The notes under the pieces are model-generated. The model saw nothing but the letters and a program-made list of their open reading frames with translations, was not told the DNA's origin and did no database searches. Both the position numbers and the translations under genes were made by a program. A DNA stretch of 64,000 nucleotides from NORP259 sp041398705. GTDB taxonomy: Bacteria > Planctomycetota > UBA1135 > GCA-002686595. The stretch covers positions 62,001 through 126,000 of the forward strand of contig JAWKUI010000010.1 of NCBI GenBank assembly GCA_041398705.1. The letters run 5' to 3'. Shown here in pieces: positions 1 through 8,054 of this stretch (positions within the stretch are counted from its first letter, which is position 1; every line of letters begins with the position of its first letter).

Positions 1-394
1 GCAGCAGTTCCTGGTGAACTACATCTTCAAGTACGACCCCAGGCCCGGCACCCGGGCCGACGAGGAACGCGCGGACGACGTGCCGGAGGCGGTCAAGAAG
101 GAGCGCAACCAGCGGCTCCTGGCCGTGGCGGAGCGGGTCCAACGGCAGCGGTTCGCCCGCTACCAGGGCCAGGCGGTGCGGGCCATGGTCGAGTCCGTCT
201 CGGAACGCGACCCGCGCATCCTGCTGGGCCGGACCCTGCAGGGCATGCCGGTCTCCTTCGAGGGCCCCGAGTCCCTGGTGGGGACCTTGGCCGACCTCGA
301 AGTGGGGGAAACCACCGCGTTTGGCATGGGCGCGACCTGGGTTCGTCCCGAACCCGGGGCAAAAAAATCCCCTGGCGAGGTCCAGGGCGCTTGA
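1..394 (+). CDS. miaB: tRNA-2-methylthio-N6-dimethylallyladenosine synthase MiaB, C-terminal part (5' end outside window)
   Basis: Only the last 130 or so codons are present; the open frame runs in from base 2. The radical SAM/4Fe-4S MiaB enzyme adds the methylthio group to i6A37 of tRNAs that read UNN codons. The visible part holds the end of the radical SAM domain, with the family signature FKYDPRPGTRA (MiaB proteins usually read FKYSPRPGTRA) and DDVPEAVKKER. It then contains a TRAM RNA-binding domain from about the VQRQRF segment to GATWVRPE, including the typical KRDP-like SERDPRILLGRT stretch. The catalytic CxxxCxxC motif lies upstream of the window. MiaB and the closely related MtaB/RimO share this layout, but the FKY-PRPGTRA and DDVPE motifs favour MiaB. 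Confidence 0.85.
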   Translation, partial: QQFLVNYIFKYDPRPGTRADEERADDVPEAVKKERNQRLLAVAERVQRQRFARYQGQAVRAMVESVSERDPRILLGRTLQGMPVSFEGPESLVGTLADLEVGETTAFGMGATWVRPEPGAKKSPGEVQGA

Positions 395-530
395 TCCAGG
401 GGGGCAGCCCGGCTAGGCTCTTGCCCCCTTGTGCAGCCTGACCGGGCGGCACGCCCCGGTCGTGGCCCCCGGCCCGTCCGTCCTAAATACCAGACCCTTC
501 CCCGGCGCCGTGTCCGGGGATGTTTCTTCG

Positions 531-962
531 ATGAGCACCTCCCACATCAAGGCCACCGACGTCGAGCAGCGCTGGCTGCTGTACGACGCCAGCGAGCACA
601 CCCTGGGCCGCATGGCGGCTAAGATCGCCACCCAGCTGATGGGCAAGGATCGCCCGACCTTCACCTATAGCGAAACCGGTGCGACCCACGTGGTGGTGAT
701 CAACGCGGCCAAGCCGCGCTTTACCGGCACCAAGCTCGCCAACAAGACCTACCAGCACTACTCGGGTTACCCGAACGGTCGCAAGGTCAAGGCCCTCTCC
801 GAAGTGGCGGAGACCCGTCCGCGCGACATCGTCACTCTGGCGGTTCGTCGTATGCTGCCGAAAGGCCCCCTGGGCTACCGCATGCTCAAGAACCTGAAGG
901 TCTATGGGGGCGAAGATCACCCCCACGGTGCCCAGCAGCCGGTCAAGGTCGAGTCCCTGTAG
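531..962 (+). CDS. rplM: 50S ribosomal protein uL13
   Basis: The protein is 143 aa, the usual length of bacterial L13, an early-assembling 50S protein. Recognisable family segments are RWLLYDASEHTLGRMAAKIA near the N-terminus, the YQHYSGYPNGRK motif in the middle, RRMLPKGPLGYRMLKNLKVY near residue 110, and a C-terminal DHPHGAQQP. The open frame extends upstream to about 429, but the ATG at 531 places the start at the conserved N-terminus. No strong Shine-Dalgarno is visible. The gene is followed after 47 nt by rpsI, the standard rplM-rpsI pair, so the two are almost certainly co-transcribed. Confidence 0.96.
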   Translation: MSTSHIKATDVEQRWLLYDASEHTLGRMAAKIATQLMGKDRPTFTYSETGATHVVVINAAKPRFTGTKLANKTYQHYSGYPNGRKVKALSEVAETRPRDIVTLAVRRMLPKGPLGYRMLKNLKVYGGEDHPHGAQQPVKVESL

Positions 963-1009
963 CCCCCAAACCAACCAGCCGTTTCTCTCCGAAAGGCGAA
1001 TCTTCACTC

Positions 1010-1408
1010 ATGGCAGTTATCAATCCCTGGACCTGGGGCCTTGGACGTCGCAAGAGCGCCGTGGCCCGCGTGCGCATCAAGCCGGGTGCCGGCAGCTTCG
1101 TTGTCAACGGCCGCCCGCTGGATGACTACTTCCGCACCATCCAGAGCCGCGAGCGCGCCACCTCGGCCCTCACGACCCTCGAGAACCGCAAGGCCTACGA
1201 CGTGTTCTGCACCGTCGGTGGCGGCGGCATCACCGGCCAGAGCGGCGCGGTGGCCCTGGGCCTCGCCCGCGCCCTGAAGACCGTCAACCCGGCCGTCTTC
1301 GAGCCCCTGCGCGAGATGGGCCTGCTGACCCGCGATTCCCGCCAGAAGGAGCGCAAGAAGTACGGTCGTCGTGGCGCCCGCCGCGGCTTCCAGTTCTCGA
1401 AGCGTTGA
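1010..1408 (+). CDS. rpsI: 30S ribosomal protein uS9
   Basis: The protein is 132 aa, typical of bacterial S9, whose C-terminal tail reaches the P-site tRNA. Evidence: GRRKSAVARVRIKPG at the N-terminus, a VNGRPLDDYF segment, the glycine-rich VGGGGITGQSGAV loop, and the basic tail RQKERKKYGRRGARRGFQFSKR-like ending in lysine-arginine. The ATG at 1010 has a GAAAGG ribosome binding site about 14 nt upstream. It follows rplM in the conserved operon. A 7-bp hairpin (1421-1438) without a U-tract lies just downstream and may help terminate transcription. Confidence 0.97.
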   Translation: MAVINPWTWGLGRRKSAVARVRIKPGAGSFVVNGRPLDDYFRTIQSRERATSALTTLENRKAYDVFCTVGGGGITGQSGAVALGLARALKTVNPAVFEPLREMGLLTRDSRQKERKKYGRRGARRGFQFSKR

Positions 1409-1607
1409 TCTTCGCCCTGCGGCACCCTCCTGGGTGCCCTCGCCGCGCCCCATGGACAGCCGACTGGTCTTTCCGTGGGGCGCGCCCGTTGGGGCCCCCC
1501 GGGTCCCCGCGGTGCTGGTTCTAAGAATCGGCCCAACTTTCCCCCCGGGCGCCTAGGATCCTGCGCCCCCTTCCCGTATCCCATCCTCCAGCCCACGACT
1601 CTCCGCC

Positions 1608-2360
1608 ATGGCCGGCCATTCCCATTCCGCCAACATCAAACACCGCAAGAACGCGGTGGATGCCAAGCGGGCCAAGATCTTCAGCAAGCTTGCCCGCAAC
1701 ATCATCTCCGCCGTGCGACAGGGCGGGGAGGATGCGGAGACGAACCTCAAGCTGAAGTACGCGATCGAGAAGGCCAAGGCGGCCAACATGCCCAAGGACA
1801 ACATCGAACGCGCCATCAAGCGGGGCGCGGGCGACAAGTCGGGGGATGCGTACGAAGAACTGATCTATGAAGGGTATGCGCCCGGCGGCGTGGCCCTTTT
1901 GATCTGCTGCCTGACCGACAACCGCAACCGCACTGCGCCCGACGTGAAGTACACGCTCGAGCACTGCGGCGGCAACTTGGGCTCCACGGGCTCGGTCTCC
2001 TTCCTGTTCCAGTTCCGCTCGATCTTCGTGATCGAGGTGGGGGACCGGGACGAGGACAGCCTGCTCGAGCTGGCCCTGGAGGCTGGCGCCGAGGATCTGC
2101 TGTTCGAAGGCGAAGTGGCGACCATTCACGGGGCGCCCACCGACTTCCTGGCGATCAAGGGAGCCCTCGAGGGTGCGGGCCTGACCCTGCTCTCCGCGGA
2201 AACCGGCTACCTGCCCGACACGACCGCCGCCATCACCGACAAGGACGTGGCGAAGCGGGTGCTCAAGCTCATCGATAGCCTTGAGGACAACGAAGACGTG
2301 CAAAACGTATACGCCAACTACGAAATGCCCGACGAGTGGCTGGACGAGTTGGCGAGCTGA
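1608..2360 (+). CDS. yebC: YebC/PmpR-family (TACO1-like) protein
   Basis: The protein is 250 aa, the family's standard length, beginning MAGHSHSANIKHRKNAVDAK, the near-invariant YebC N-terminus. Further signatures are KIFSKLARNIISAVRQGG, the AANMPKDNIERAIKRG helix, and YEGYAPGGVALLICCLTDNRNRT. The family was long called a DNA-binding regulator (PmpR); more recent work on YebC and mitochondrial TACO1 supports a role in translating difficult motifs such as polyproline. It sits about 200 nt downstream of rpsI, in a ribosomal neighbourhood that fits the translation role. The ATG at 1608 gives the canonical N-terminus. Confidence 0.95.
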   Translation: MAGHSHSANIKHRKNAVDAKRAKIFSKLARNIISAVRQGGEDAETNLKLKYAIEKAKAANMPKDNIERAIKRGAGDKSGDAYEELIYEGYAPGGVALLICCLTDNRNRTAPDVKYTLEHCGGNLGSTGSVSFLFQFRSIFVIEVGDRDEDSLLELALEAGAEDLLFEGEVATIHGAPTDFLAIKGALEGAGLTLLSAETGYLPDTTAAITDKDVAKRVLKLIDSLEDNEDVQNVYANYEMPDEWLDELAS

Positions 2361-2426
2361 AATCCCGAGGGGGGATCCAGCGAAACCCTGCTACCGACCC
2401 AAGAACCCGAGCCCCAGGACCGCACC

Positions 2427-3359
2427 ATGGTGGATGGACTTCGTACCGTTTGGATCCTCTCGAAAGACGATGCTTTGATCGCGTCCGCCAAGAGCGGCGT
2501 GGCCCCGGAGGAGGGCTGGGAAGTGGCCACCTTCGCGTCGGCCGAAGAGCTGATCGCCGCGCCGCCCTCCGTGGGGGATGTGCTCATCCTCGACGCGTGG
2601 ATGCGCGATCGCAACGTGTACGAACTCTGCCGTGAGCTCACGGGCCGAGTGCGCGCGCGCATGTACATCGCGGTGGAACTCGGCAACCACATGGCTTCGG
2701 CCCTGGCGCGCTTCAGCGGCGCGGCCGGGGTGCTCGAGCGTCCCTTGTCCCGCTCGCGCATGCAGCGCGTGCTCGAAGGCGCCGGCGGCCGGACCCGCAG
2801 CATGCCCGAAGACGGGCGCGGCGGCGAACGCACCCACGAACTGCCGCAGTCCCTGCTGCGCGACCTGCGCACCGGCGAGAGCGACTCGGCCCTGGTGCAG
2901 GCGACGATCGACCCGGAAACCGGGCTCTTCCACTACGCCTTCCTCGGCTACAAGGTCGACGAGGAGTTCAAGCGCGCCCGGCGCTTCGAGTTGCCCCTGG
3001 CCTTCGTGATGGCCGGCTTCGAGAGCCAGGCCGACGGCGCCACCCTGCGCGAGCTGACCGGCATCTTCCTGGATTCCTCGCGCGACACCGACGTGCTCGG
3101 CCGCTACGACGAGAACACGTTCCTGTTCCTGCTGCCCAATACTGGCCCCGATGGCGCCGAGATCATGGCCCAGCGCGTGCGCCAATCCGTCGAGAGCCGC
3201 GGGCTGCGCGACCTCGTGGGGGACCCGATGGTGCTCGCCCTGGGCGTCGCCACCTACCCCTCCCCGGACCTGCAGCGGCGCGAAGACCTCTTCCAACGGG
3301 TGCACGATGCCCTGATGGAAGCCCGCCACCAGGGCGGCGGCGTGGTGCTCTGCCAGTAG
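2427..3359 (+). CDS. Response-regulator-like protein with a degenerate GGDEF domain
   Basis: The protein is 310 aa. Residues 5-120 resemble a receiver domain: an acidic KDD at 13-15 and LILDAW with Asp56 at the phosphoacceptor position. The conserved receiver lysine near the end of the fold is replaced (ERPLS). Residues from about 155 to 305 match the diguanylate cyclase fold: a DPETGLFHYAF start, then GRYDENTFLFLLP where active enzymes have RYGGDEF. The G-G-D/E-E-F signature is lost, so cyclic-di-GMP synthesis is unlikely; a binding or docking role is an inference. It lies 66 nt after yebC and just upstream of the kinase-sigma factor group. Confidence 0.65.
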   Translation: MVDGLRTVWILSKDDALIASAKSGVAPEEGWEVATFASAEELIAAPPSVGDVLILDAWMRDRNVYELCRELTGRVRARMYIAVELGNHMASALARFSGAAGVLERPLSRSRMQRVLEGAGGRTRSMPEDGRGGERTHELPQSLLRDLRTGESDSALVQATIDPETGLFHYAFLGYKVDEEFKRARRFELPLAFVMAGFESQADGATLRELTGIFLDSSRDTDVLGRYDENTFLFLLPNTGPDGAEIMAQRVRQSVESRGLRDLVGDPMVLALGVATYPSPDLQRREDLFQRVHDALMEARHQGGGVVLCQ

Positions 3360-3397
3360 GGCGTCCCGCTTTCGGCCAGCAGGGCTCACCCGGGGCT

Positions 3398-3427
3398 TTG
3401 GCCCCCCGGCGCCCCTGGCCGTACACT
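3398..3427 (+). promoter_or_regulatory. Candidate sigma70 promoter for the kinase-sigma factor group
   Basis: TTGGCC (3398-3403) and TACACT (3422-3427) are separated by 18 nt and lie 48 nt before the ATG at 3476. TACACT recurs upstream of several other genes here (6104, 21536, 24406, 28576), which supports it as a working -10 in this genome. This is based on sequence similarity only. Confidence 0.4.
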
Positions 3428-3475
3428 GGCCCGAGCCCCGCCTGAAGATTCCCGCGAATCGGGCGTAGCACGCGT

Positions 3476-4078
3476 ATGCCCCCCTCCAAAGCCCTTCTCC
3501 CGCCGCCTCCCCTGGTGCTGCGCATCGACGACCTGGGGGAGTACCTGCTGCTGGTCGTTCCCCCGGCGGGGCGCGAAGCCAGCCTGCCGGGTCTGCCGGC
3601 GGGCACCGTGCACTGGGAAGTCACCCTGCAGGACGGGCCGCGCTGGTTCCTGGAAGGACCCGGCGGTGCCCTGCGCCTCGGCGGCGGATCCCTGGGCAAC
3701 CTGCGCGGCGCGTGGGATCGTCCGCCGGCGAGCCCGTGTTTCCGCTTCCGACCGGATGAACCCGTTGCGGGTTGGCCCGAAGGGGGGCTGTTGCTGCTCG
3801 CCGTCGGCGAGGACGCGGGGTTCCAAGTGGGCGCGGGTCTGGCCGCCTTCCCGGTCGAAGGACTCGAGTTCCCCGTGCGCGTGCGCGCCGACCTCGAAGC
3901 GCTGCATGTGTCCTGCTCCGGCGGCGTGCGCGTGGCCCGGGGGGACAAACCTTTCGATCCCGCCTTGCACGATCGCAGCGAAGCGTGGCCGGAATCCCAG
4001 TCGATCAGCTTCTGGTGCCAGGCCCGCGCCGGTGCTCCGCTGTTCGTGCACCTCGCGCCGTTGGAGGGCACGGTCTGA
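3476..4078 (+). CDS. Unknown 200-aa protein translationally coupled to the kinase
   Basis: I do not recognise a family. The 200-aa protein has no signal peptide or membrane segment. It looks beta-rich: many short hydrophobic stretches alternate with Gly/Pro turns, for example VLRIDDLGEYLLLVV and LLLLAVGEDAGFQVG. Its TGA overlaps the ATG of the kinase gene by one base (TGATG at 4076-4080), so the two are probably made together. The beta-rich composition and the partner suggest a phosphopeptide- or ligand-sensing module (FHA-like), but no conserved FHA residues are evident and this is only a guess. A candidate promoter lies just upstream. Confidence 0.6.
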   Translation: MPPSKALLPPPPLVLRIDDLGEYLLLVVPPAGREASLPGLPAGTVHWEVTLQDGPRWFLEGPGGALRLGGGSLGNLRGAWDRPPASPCFRFRPDEPVAGWPEGGLLLLAVGEDAGFQVGAGLAAFPVEGLEFPVRVRADLEALHVSCSGGVRVARGDKPFDPALHDRSEAWPESQSISFWCQARAGAPLFVHLAPLEGTV

Positions 4079-5079
4079 TGGATTGGGAAACGTTCTACAA
4101 CCGCTTCCGTCAGAAGGACTTCATCCCGGGTTACGAGATCCTCGTGCGCCTGGGCGGCGGTGCGTTCGGCGATGTCTACAAGGCGCGTAAGGCGTCGATC
4201 GGCAAGTCGTACGCGATCAAGTTCCTCAAGCTCGAAGAGGGCTCGAAGGCGATCATCGAACGCGAGCTCGCGCACGTGGGCCGCTTCGCATCGATCGACC
4301 ACCCGAACCTCGTGACGATCGAGGACATGGGCGTCGTGCTCGGCGTGCCGTACCTCATCATGGGGTACGCGGGGGACCAAACCCTCGCGAAGCGCATCAA
4401 AGCCGGGCCCTTGCCGCTGGAAGAGACCCTGTCCCTGTTCCACCAGATCGCGCGCGGGGTGGAACGGCTGCACAAGGACCAACTGGTGCACTTCGACCTC
4501 AAGCCGGGCAACATCTTCCTGCAGGGCAACCGGGCGCGCGTGGGGGACTACGGGCTCGCGAAGTTCTTTGAACAAGGTGGCCAATCCCTGTCGATGGGCC
4601 GCGGCACGCCGCACTACATGGCGCCCGAGATCCTGCTCGGCCGCGGCGACATGCGCTCGGACATCTACTCGTACGGCGTGATGTTGTACGAGTGCCTGAC
4701 CGGCCGCAAGCCGTTCGGCGACCCGAGCGATCCCATGGCGATCCGCCAACCGGACGATCCGCCGCCGGCGATGAGCAGCCTGCCGGAGCCGATCCGCAAG
4801 GTGCTTCTCGGTTGCCTCGCCTGGAACCCGGACGATCGATTCGAATCGATGGGCGCCGTGCGGTTGGCCCTGCCGCGACCCCTCGCCAGCGGGCCGGTGA
4901 TCGAATCCGACCCAAGCGACGAGCGGACCGCCGCCGTGCACCCGTTGGTCGCCGCGCGCGCGGCCCGCCGGCCCGATTGGTTGCGTCTCGTGCTGTTCGC
5001 CCTGGTGTTCGCCATGATCGGCTTTCTCGTTTCGCTCGGCGGCATGGCCCTGGTGCGGGCTTTGATGGAACCCGTATGA
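4078..5079 (+). CDS. Membrane-anchored Hanks-type Ser/Thr protein kinase
   Basis: The protein is 333 aa. The kinase domain covers about residues 19-270: glycine loop LGGGAFGDVYKA (25-36), ATP-binding YAIKFLK with Lys48, alphaC Glu63, catalytic loop HFDLKPGN with Asp140 and Asn145, metal-binding GDYG with Asp157, and MAPEILLG. Two usual residues differ: the HRD arginine is Phe139 (a non-RD kinase) and DFG is DYG. A basic linker leads to one transmembrane helix (about 303-325) close to the C-terminus. No large extracellular sensor follows. The start is the ATG overlapping the previous stop. The last codons overlap the ECF sigma gene (ATGA at 5076-5079), an arrangement like planctomycete kinase-ECF pairs, so the sigma factor is the likely target or partner. 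Confidence 0.88.
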   Translation: MDWETFYNRFRQKDFIPGYEILVRLGGGAFGDVYKARKASIGKSYAIKFLKLEEGSKAIIERELAHVGRFASIDHPNLVTIEDMGVVLGVPYLIMGYAGDQTLAKRIKAGPLPLEETLSLFHQIARGVERLHKDQLVHFDLKPGNIFLQGNRARVGDYGLAKFFEQGGQSLSMGRGTPHYMAPEILLGRGDMRSDIYSYGVMLYECLTGRKPFGDPSDPMAIRQPDDPPPAMSSLPEPIRKVLLGCLAWNPDDRFESMGAVRLALPRPLASGPVIESDPSDERTAAVHPLVAARAARRPDWLRLVLFALVFAMIGFLVSLGGMALVRALMEPV

Positions 5080-5978
5080 ACAGCGCTTCGCCCGACATCG
5101 ACCGGCTGCGCGCTGGGGACGAACGCGAGTGGGCCGGCGTGCAACGCGAGTACGCGGGACGCCTCCTGCGGTACGTCGCCAAACGCGTCGAAGACCACCA
5201 GACCCGCGAGGACATCCTTCAGGAAACCTTCCTCGGGGCGCTGCGCGGCATCGCCGCCTTCGACGCGCGTTACCAGTTCGAGCAATACCTGTTCGGCATC
5301 TGCCGCAACCGCACCATCGATTTCCTGCGCCGCCGCGCCGTGCGGGGGCTGGGCGCGGTGGACGACGAAGAAGACGGCGCGATGCTGTCGGAGCTCGCCG
5401 TGGACGAAGCCACACCCAGCGCGGTGTTCGGTGTGAGCGACCTGGCCGGCCGCGGGGATGAACTGCTCGGCGATGCCCTGCGGACCCTGGTCCAAGAAGC
5501 GTTCGCCGCCCGCGAGTGGCATCGCCTGCGTGTGCTCGAGCTGCTCTTCCGCCTGGGGGTGCGCAACTCCCACGTCGCGCGCGAACTGGGCATCCCCGAC
5601 GAGAGTTCGGTGGCCGGGATCAAGTTCCGGGCGCTCAAGCGATTGGCGGCGTTGGTCCAAGGGGCCAGCGGCGCGGGCGGGGTGGCGGAGGAGATCGGCC
5701 AGGCCCTCGATGAAGGGCGCTTGGACCTGGACCTGCAGGGCACGTGGAACCGGGTGGGCGCCTCCTGCCCGCACCGCTATTGGTGGGCCCGGGCGGCGGC
5801 GGGACTCATCGACGACGAGACCCGCGAGGCCCTCGACTTCCACCGGGAGCGGGGCGGCTGCGAACCGTGCCAGGCCACTTGGGAAGACTGCCAGGCGCAG
5901 GACGAGGATCTGGCGGGGCTGGTGGAACGCTTGCAGGCGTCGACGATCGTGTACCTGCGCGGGCGCACGGGGTCCTGA
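5076..5978 (+). CDS. ECF-type RNA polymerase sigma factor with C-terminal Cys/His extension
   Basis: The protein is 300 aa, longer than the roughly 180-200 aa of classic ECF factors. Region 2 is at about 18-90 (LRYVAKRVEDHQTREDILQE, then YLFGICRNRTIDFLRRR). Region 4 is at about 140-195, with the helix-turn-helix around NSHVARELGIPDESSVAGIK. The remaining 100 or so residues include ASCPHRYWWARAAAGLIDD and an HRERGGCEPCQ segment, whose H-C-C spacing recalls the zinc site of anti-sigma factors. A built-in regulatory domain is therefore plausible. The ATG at 5076 overlaps the kinase stop (ATGA). In Planctomycetota, ECF factors encoded next to Ser/Thr kinases are thought to be controlled by phosphorylation; applying this here is an inference. 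Confidence 0.82.
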   Translation: MNSASPDIDRLRAGDEREWAGVQREYAGRLLRYVAKRVEDHQTREDILQETFLGALRGIAAFDARYQFEQYLFGICRNRTIDFLRRRAVRGLGAVDDEEDGAMLSELAVDEATPSAVFGVSDLAGRGDELLGDALRTLVQEAFAAREWHRLRVLELLFRLGVRNSHVARELGIPDESSVAGIKFRALKRLAALVQGASGAGGVAEEIGQALDEGRLDLDLQGTWNRVGASCPHRYWWARAAAGLIDDETREALDFHRERGGCEPCQATWEDCQAQDEDLAGLVERLQASTIVYLRGRTGS

Positions 5979-6103
5979 GGTCTGGATTCGGGGTCGTAGT
6001 CGGCGGTCCCGGGTCCCAAAAGGGGATCCTGGTCCCTTCCACGCCCTGGGAGGGGGAAGGAATCGGGCCCACGGCCGTCCGCACCCGACTCTCCTGAACC
6101 GGC

Positions 6104-6118
6104 TACACTTCCTGCACG
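6104..6118 (+). promoter_or_regulatory. -10-like element 9 nt before the ATG at 6119
   Basis: TACACT (6104-6109) is followed after only 9 nt by the ATG of the next gene, and no Shine-Dalgarno lies between. A transcript would start about at the ATG, which suggests leaderless translation. No clear -35 was found. The same 9-nt spacing occurs before the genes at 20250 and 59314. Confidence 0.35.
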
Positions 6119-8041
6119 ATGTCCAAGTGGCTCCCTTTGATCCTGCTCGCCATCCTTGCCGTGGCGGGTGGCGTGTTCCTGACCCGCTCCGGCGAATCCA
6201 CCAGTGATTCCCAGTTGGTGCCCCAGAGCTCGGGCCTGACGCGCAACACCCCCGTGGAGCGGGCCCCCGTCGACCTCCAGAACGGCACGGCGGCCCGGAC
6301 CACCGGGACCAGCGGCCTGAGCCCTGATCGCGATGGCCAGGCCCAGAGCACCCGGACCTCGGGCGGGCCGAACGTCAAAGTCGCGAAGGCCGGGGACGGC
6401 CTGATCGTGATCGCCAAGGACCCCCGCAGCCGCCGCCCGATCGCGGGCATGACGGTGCGCCTGCTCAACCGGGCGGATGTCGATCCGACCACCCTGGCCC
6501 GCATCGGAAGCGATAGCTCCCTGCTGCATGAACTGCTGGACCGACAGGGGATCGGCGGCGAGACGGACTCTGAAGGCGAGGTCCTGCTGCCGCACGTGCT
6601 GAATGGATTGATCCTGGCCGAGGGGCAGGGCTGGACCGGCTTGCACACGTGGGTGGGACCGCTGCCTTCGCCGCTGGAGCTCACCCTGACGCCCCTCAAG
6701 GAATTGACCGTGCAAGTGCGCGGAACCTCCGGCGAGATCGTCTCCGACGTGCCCGTCTGGGTGGGGGCTTCCGACCGCAACGTGTGGCAACCGTTCATCC
6801 AACGGGGCAGCAACGCCCTGGGCCGCGTGGAATTCGACGGCGTTTCGCGCCTGTCGAACCGCCAGGATGCGGACAAGGGTTTGGCCGTGTACCTGGCCTT
6901 CCCGCACTTCCCGCGCGTGCAGCGCGACTTCCAGTTGCAGGAACTGCCCATCGCCGAAGTGGCGCTCAAGATGCCGAGCACCGGTTCGCTGGAGATCACC
7001 GTGCTCGGGCCGGATGGCGAACCGCTCGACCGATCCTGCAAGGTGGACATCGGCATGCCGCAGGGCCCCGAACAAGGCGCGTTCCAGCCGCTTGTCACGC
7101 GCCGCACCGAAAACGGCGTGGCCCGCTTTCCCTACGTGGGCACCGCGACGCGCGTGGCCGTGCGGGTGACCGGTATTCCGGAATACCGCGAACTGCTGAC
7201 CGAAATCGATGGACCCCGCAACGCCGGTGAGGAAGCGCAGCGGTCCGTGCAATGGGGACAGCAGCGCCTGGTGCTGGTCGGAATGGTGGTCGGTCCGAAT
7301 GGCAGCGCGCTGTCGAACCAGCGCCTGCGGGCCACCTGGGGCATGGGCAAGGACCGCCGCAGTGCGCCGCTCGTGACCGAAGCAAACGGCAACTTCCGCG
7401 TGATCACCCAGGGCGTGCGCGCCACGTTCCTGGAGCTGGAGAGCATGGCGGATGGCACGGCCGGTGGACCGGGCCGCGTCAGTGTGCAGATCGCCAACCC
7501 GGACGCCAGCGGTGAGTTCAACCTCGGCATCCTGCGCCTGGAAGGCCTTGGGCTTTTCGCCGAAGGATTCGTGTTCGACAAGACCGGCCAGCCGGCGGCG
7601 GGGATCATGGTGAACCTCGAGCACCAAGCGGTCGGCGGCGGCAAACACGACGGCGGGGAAACCGCGGCTTCGAAGGACGGCAACCTGCGCGGGGGTGGTG
7701 GCGAAGGTCGCGGCGATGGGCGCGGCGAATCGGAAGGGGGCCGCGGCGGCAAGGACCGCGACGGCCGGGGTGAGACCTTGAAGCCCGATGATCCCCGCGC
7801 GCGATCGCAGTACAGCTGGACGCCGATCCCGCGGATGTCCGCGGTCACCGACCGCGACGGACGGTTCCGCATCTACGGCACGACCCGCTCCAATCCGCTG
7901 CGGTTGACGGCGGTGGTGCGAGGCCTCGATTCGGTGTCCGTGGAAGGCGTGGTCGAAGGGGGCGGTCCCTACACCCTGCGGCTGACGGATGTGCTGCCGG
8001 AGAAGGCGGCAATCGACGAGATCGAAGAGAAGGGGCGCTGA
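6119..8041 (+). CDS. Large membrane-anchored envelope protein with carboxypeptidase-regulatory-like repeats
   Basis: The protein is 640 aa. An N-terminal hydrophobic segment (about residues 4-22, LPLILLAILAVAGGVFL) acts as a signal anchor, followed by a Ser/Thr/Gly-rich linker to about residue 90. Several Ig-like beta modules then carry features of carboxypeptidase-regulatory/Cna-B domains: SRRPIAGMTVRLLNR, LKELTVQVRGTSG, TGSLEITVLGPDGEPLD and KTGQPAAGIMVNLEH. Residues from about 505 to 560 are a Gly/Asp/Arg-rich low-complexity insert. The last module (DRDGRFRIYGTTRSNPLRLTAVV) resembles a carboxypeptidase-regulatory blade again. A structural or binding role outside the cytoplasmic membrane is inferred. 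Its stop is only 10 nt from that of the convergent lipoprotein gene. Confidence 0.65.
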   Translation: MSKWLPLILLAILAVAGGVFLTRSGESTSDSQLVPQSSGLTRNTPVERAPVDLQNGTAARTTGTSGLSPDRDGQAQSTRTSGGPNVKVAKAGDGLIVIAKDPRSRRPIAGMTVRLLNRADVDPTTLARIGSDSSLLHELLDRQGIGGETDSEGEVLLPHVLNGLILAEGQGWTGLHTWVGPLPSPLELTLTPLKELTVQVRGTSGEIVSDVPVWVGASDRNVWQPFIQRGSNALGRVEFDGVSRLSNRQDADKGLAVYLAFPHFPRVQRDFQLQELPIAEVALKMPSTGSLEITVLGPDGEPLDRSCKVDIGMPQGPEQGAFQPLVTRRTENGVARFPYVGTATRVAVRVTGIPEYRELLTEIDGPRNAGEEAQRSVQWGQQRLVLVGMVVGPNGSALSNQRLRATWGMGKDRRSAPLVTEANGNFRVITQGVRATFLELESMADGTAGGPGRVSVQIANPDASGEFNLGILRLEGLGLFAEGFVFDKTGQPAAGIMVNLEHQAVGGGKHDGGETAASKDGNLRGGGGEGRGDGRGESEGGRGGKDRDGRGETLKPDDPRARSQYSWTPIPRMSAVTDRDGRFRIYGTTRSNPLRLTAVVRGLDSVSVEGVVEGGGPYTLRLTDVLPEKAAIDEIEEKGR

Positions 8042-8054
8042 GCCCCGGGGCTCA
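8039..8054. repeat. Perfect 16-bp palindrome spanning two convergent stop codons
   Basis: TGAGCCCCGGGGCTCA reads the same on both strands. It contains the TGA of the upstream plus-strand gene and the TGA of the downstream minus-strand gene. It may act as a small bidirectional barrier; no U-tract follows on either side. Confidence 0.6.

Noticed and set aside
398..430. Hairpin after miaB
   Set aside because: There is a 9-pair stem, but the loop is 15 nt and there is no T-run, so it is too weak to call a terminator.
1421..1438. Hairpin after rpsI
   Set aside because: It has 7 bp with a 4-nt loop and no T-tract. It could be chance.
3772..4077. N-terminal extension of the kinase frame
   Set aside because: It is an out-of-frame shadow of the preceding gene. 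The kinase begins at the ATG overlapping its stop.
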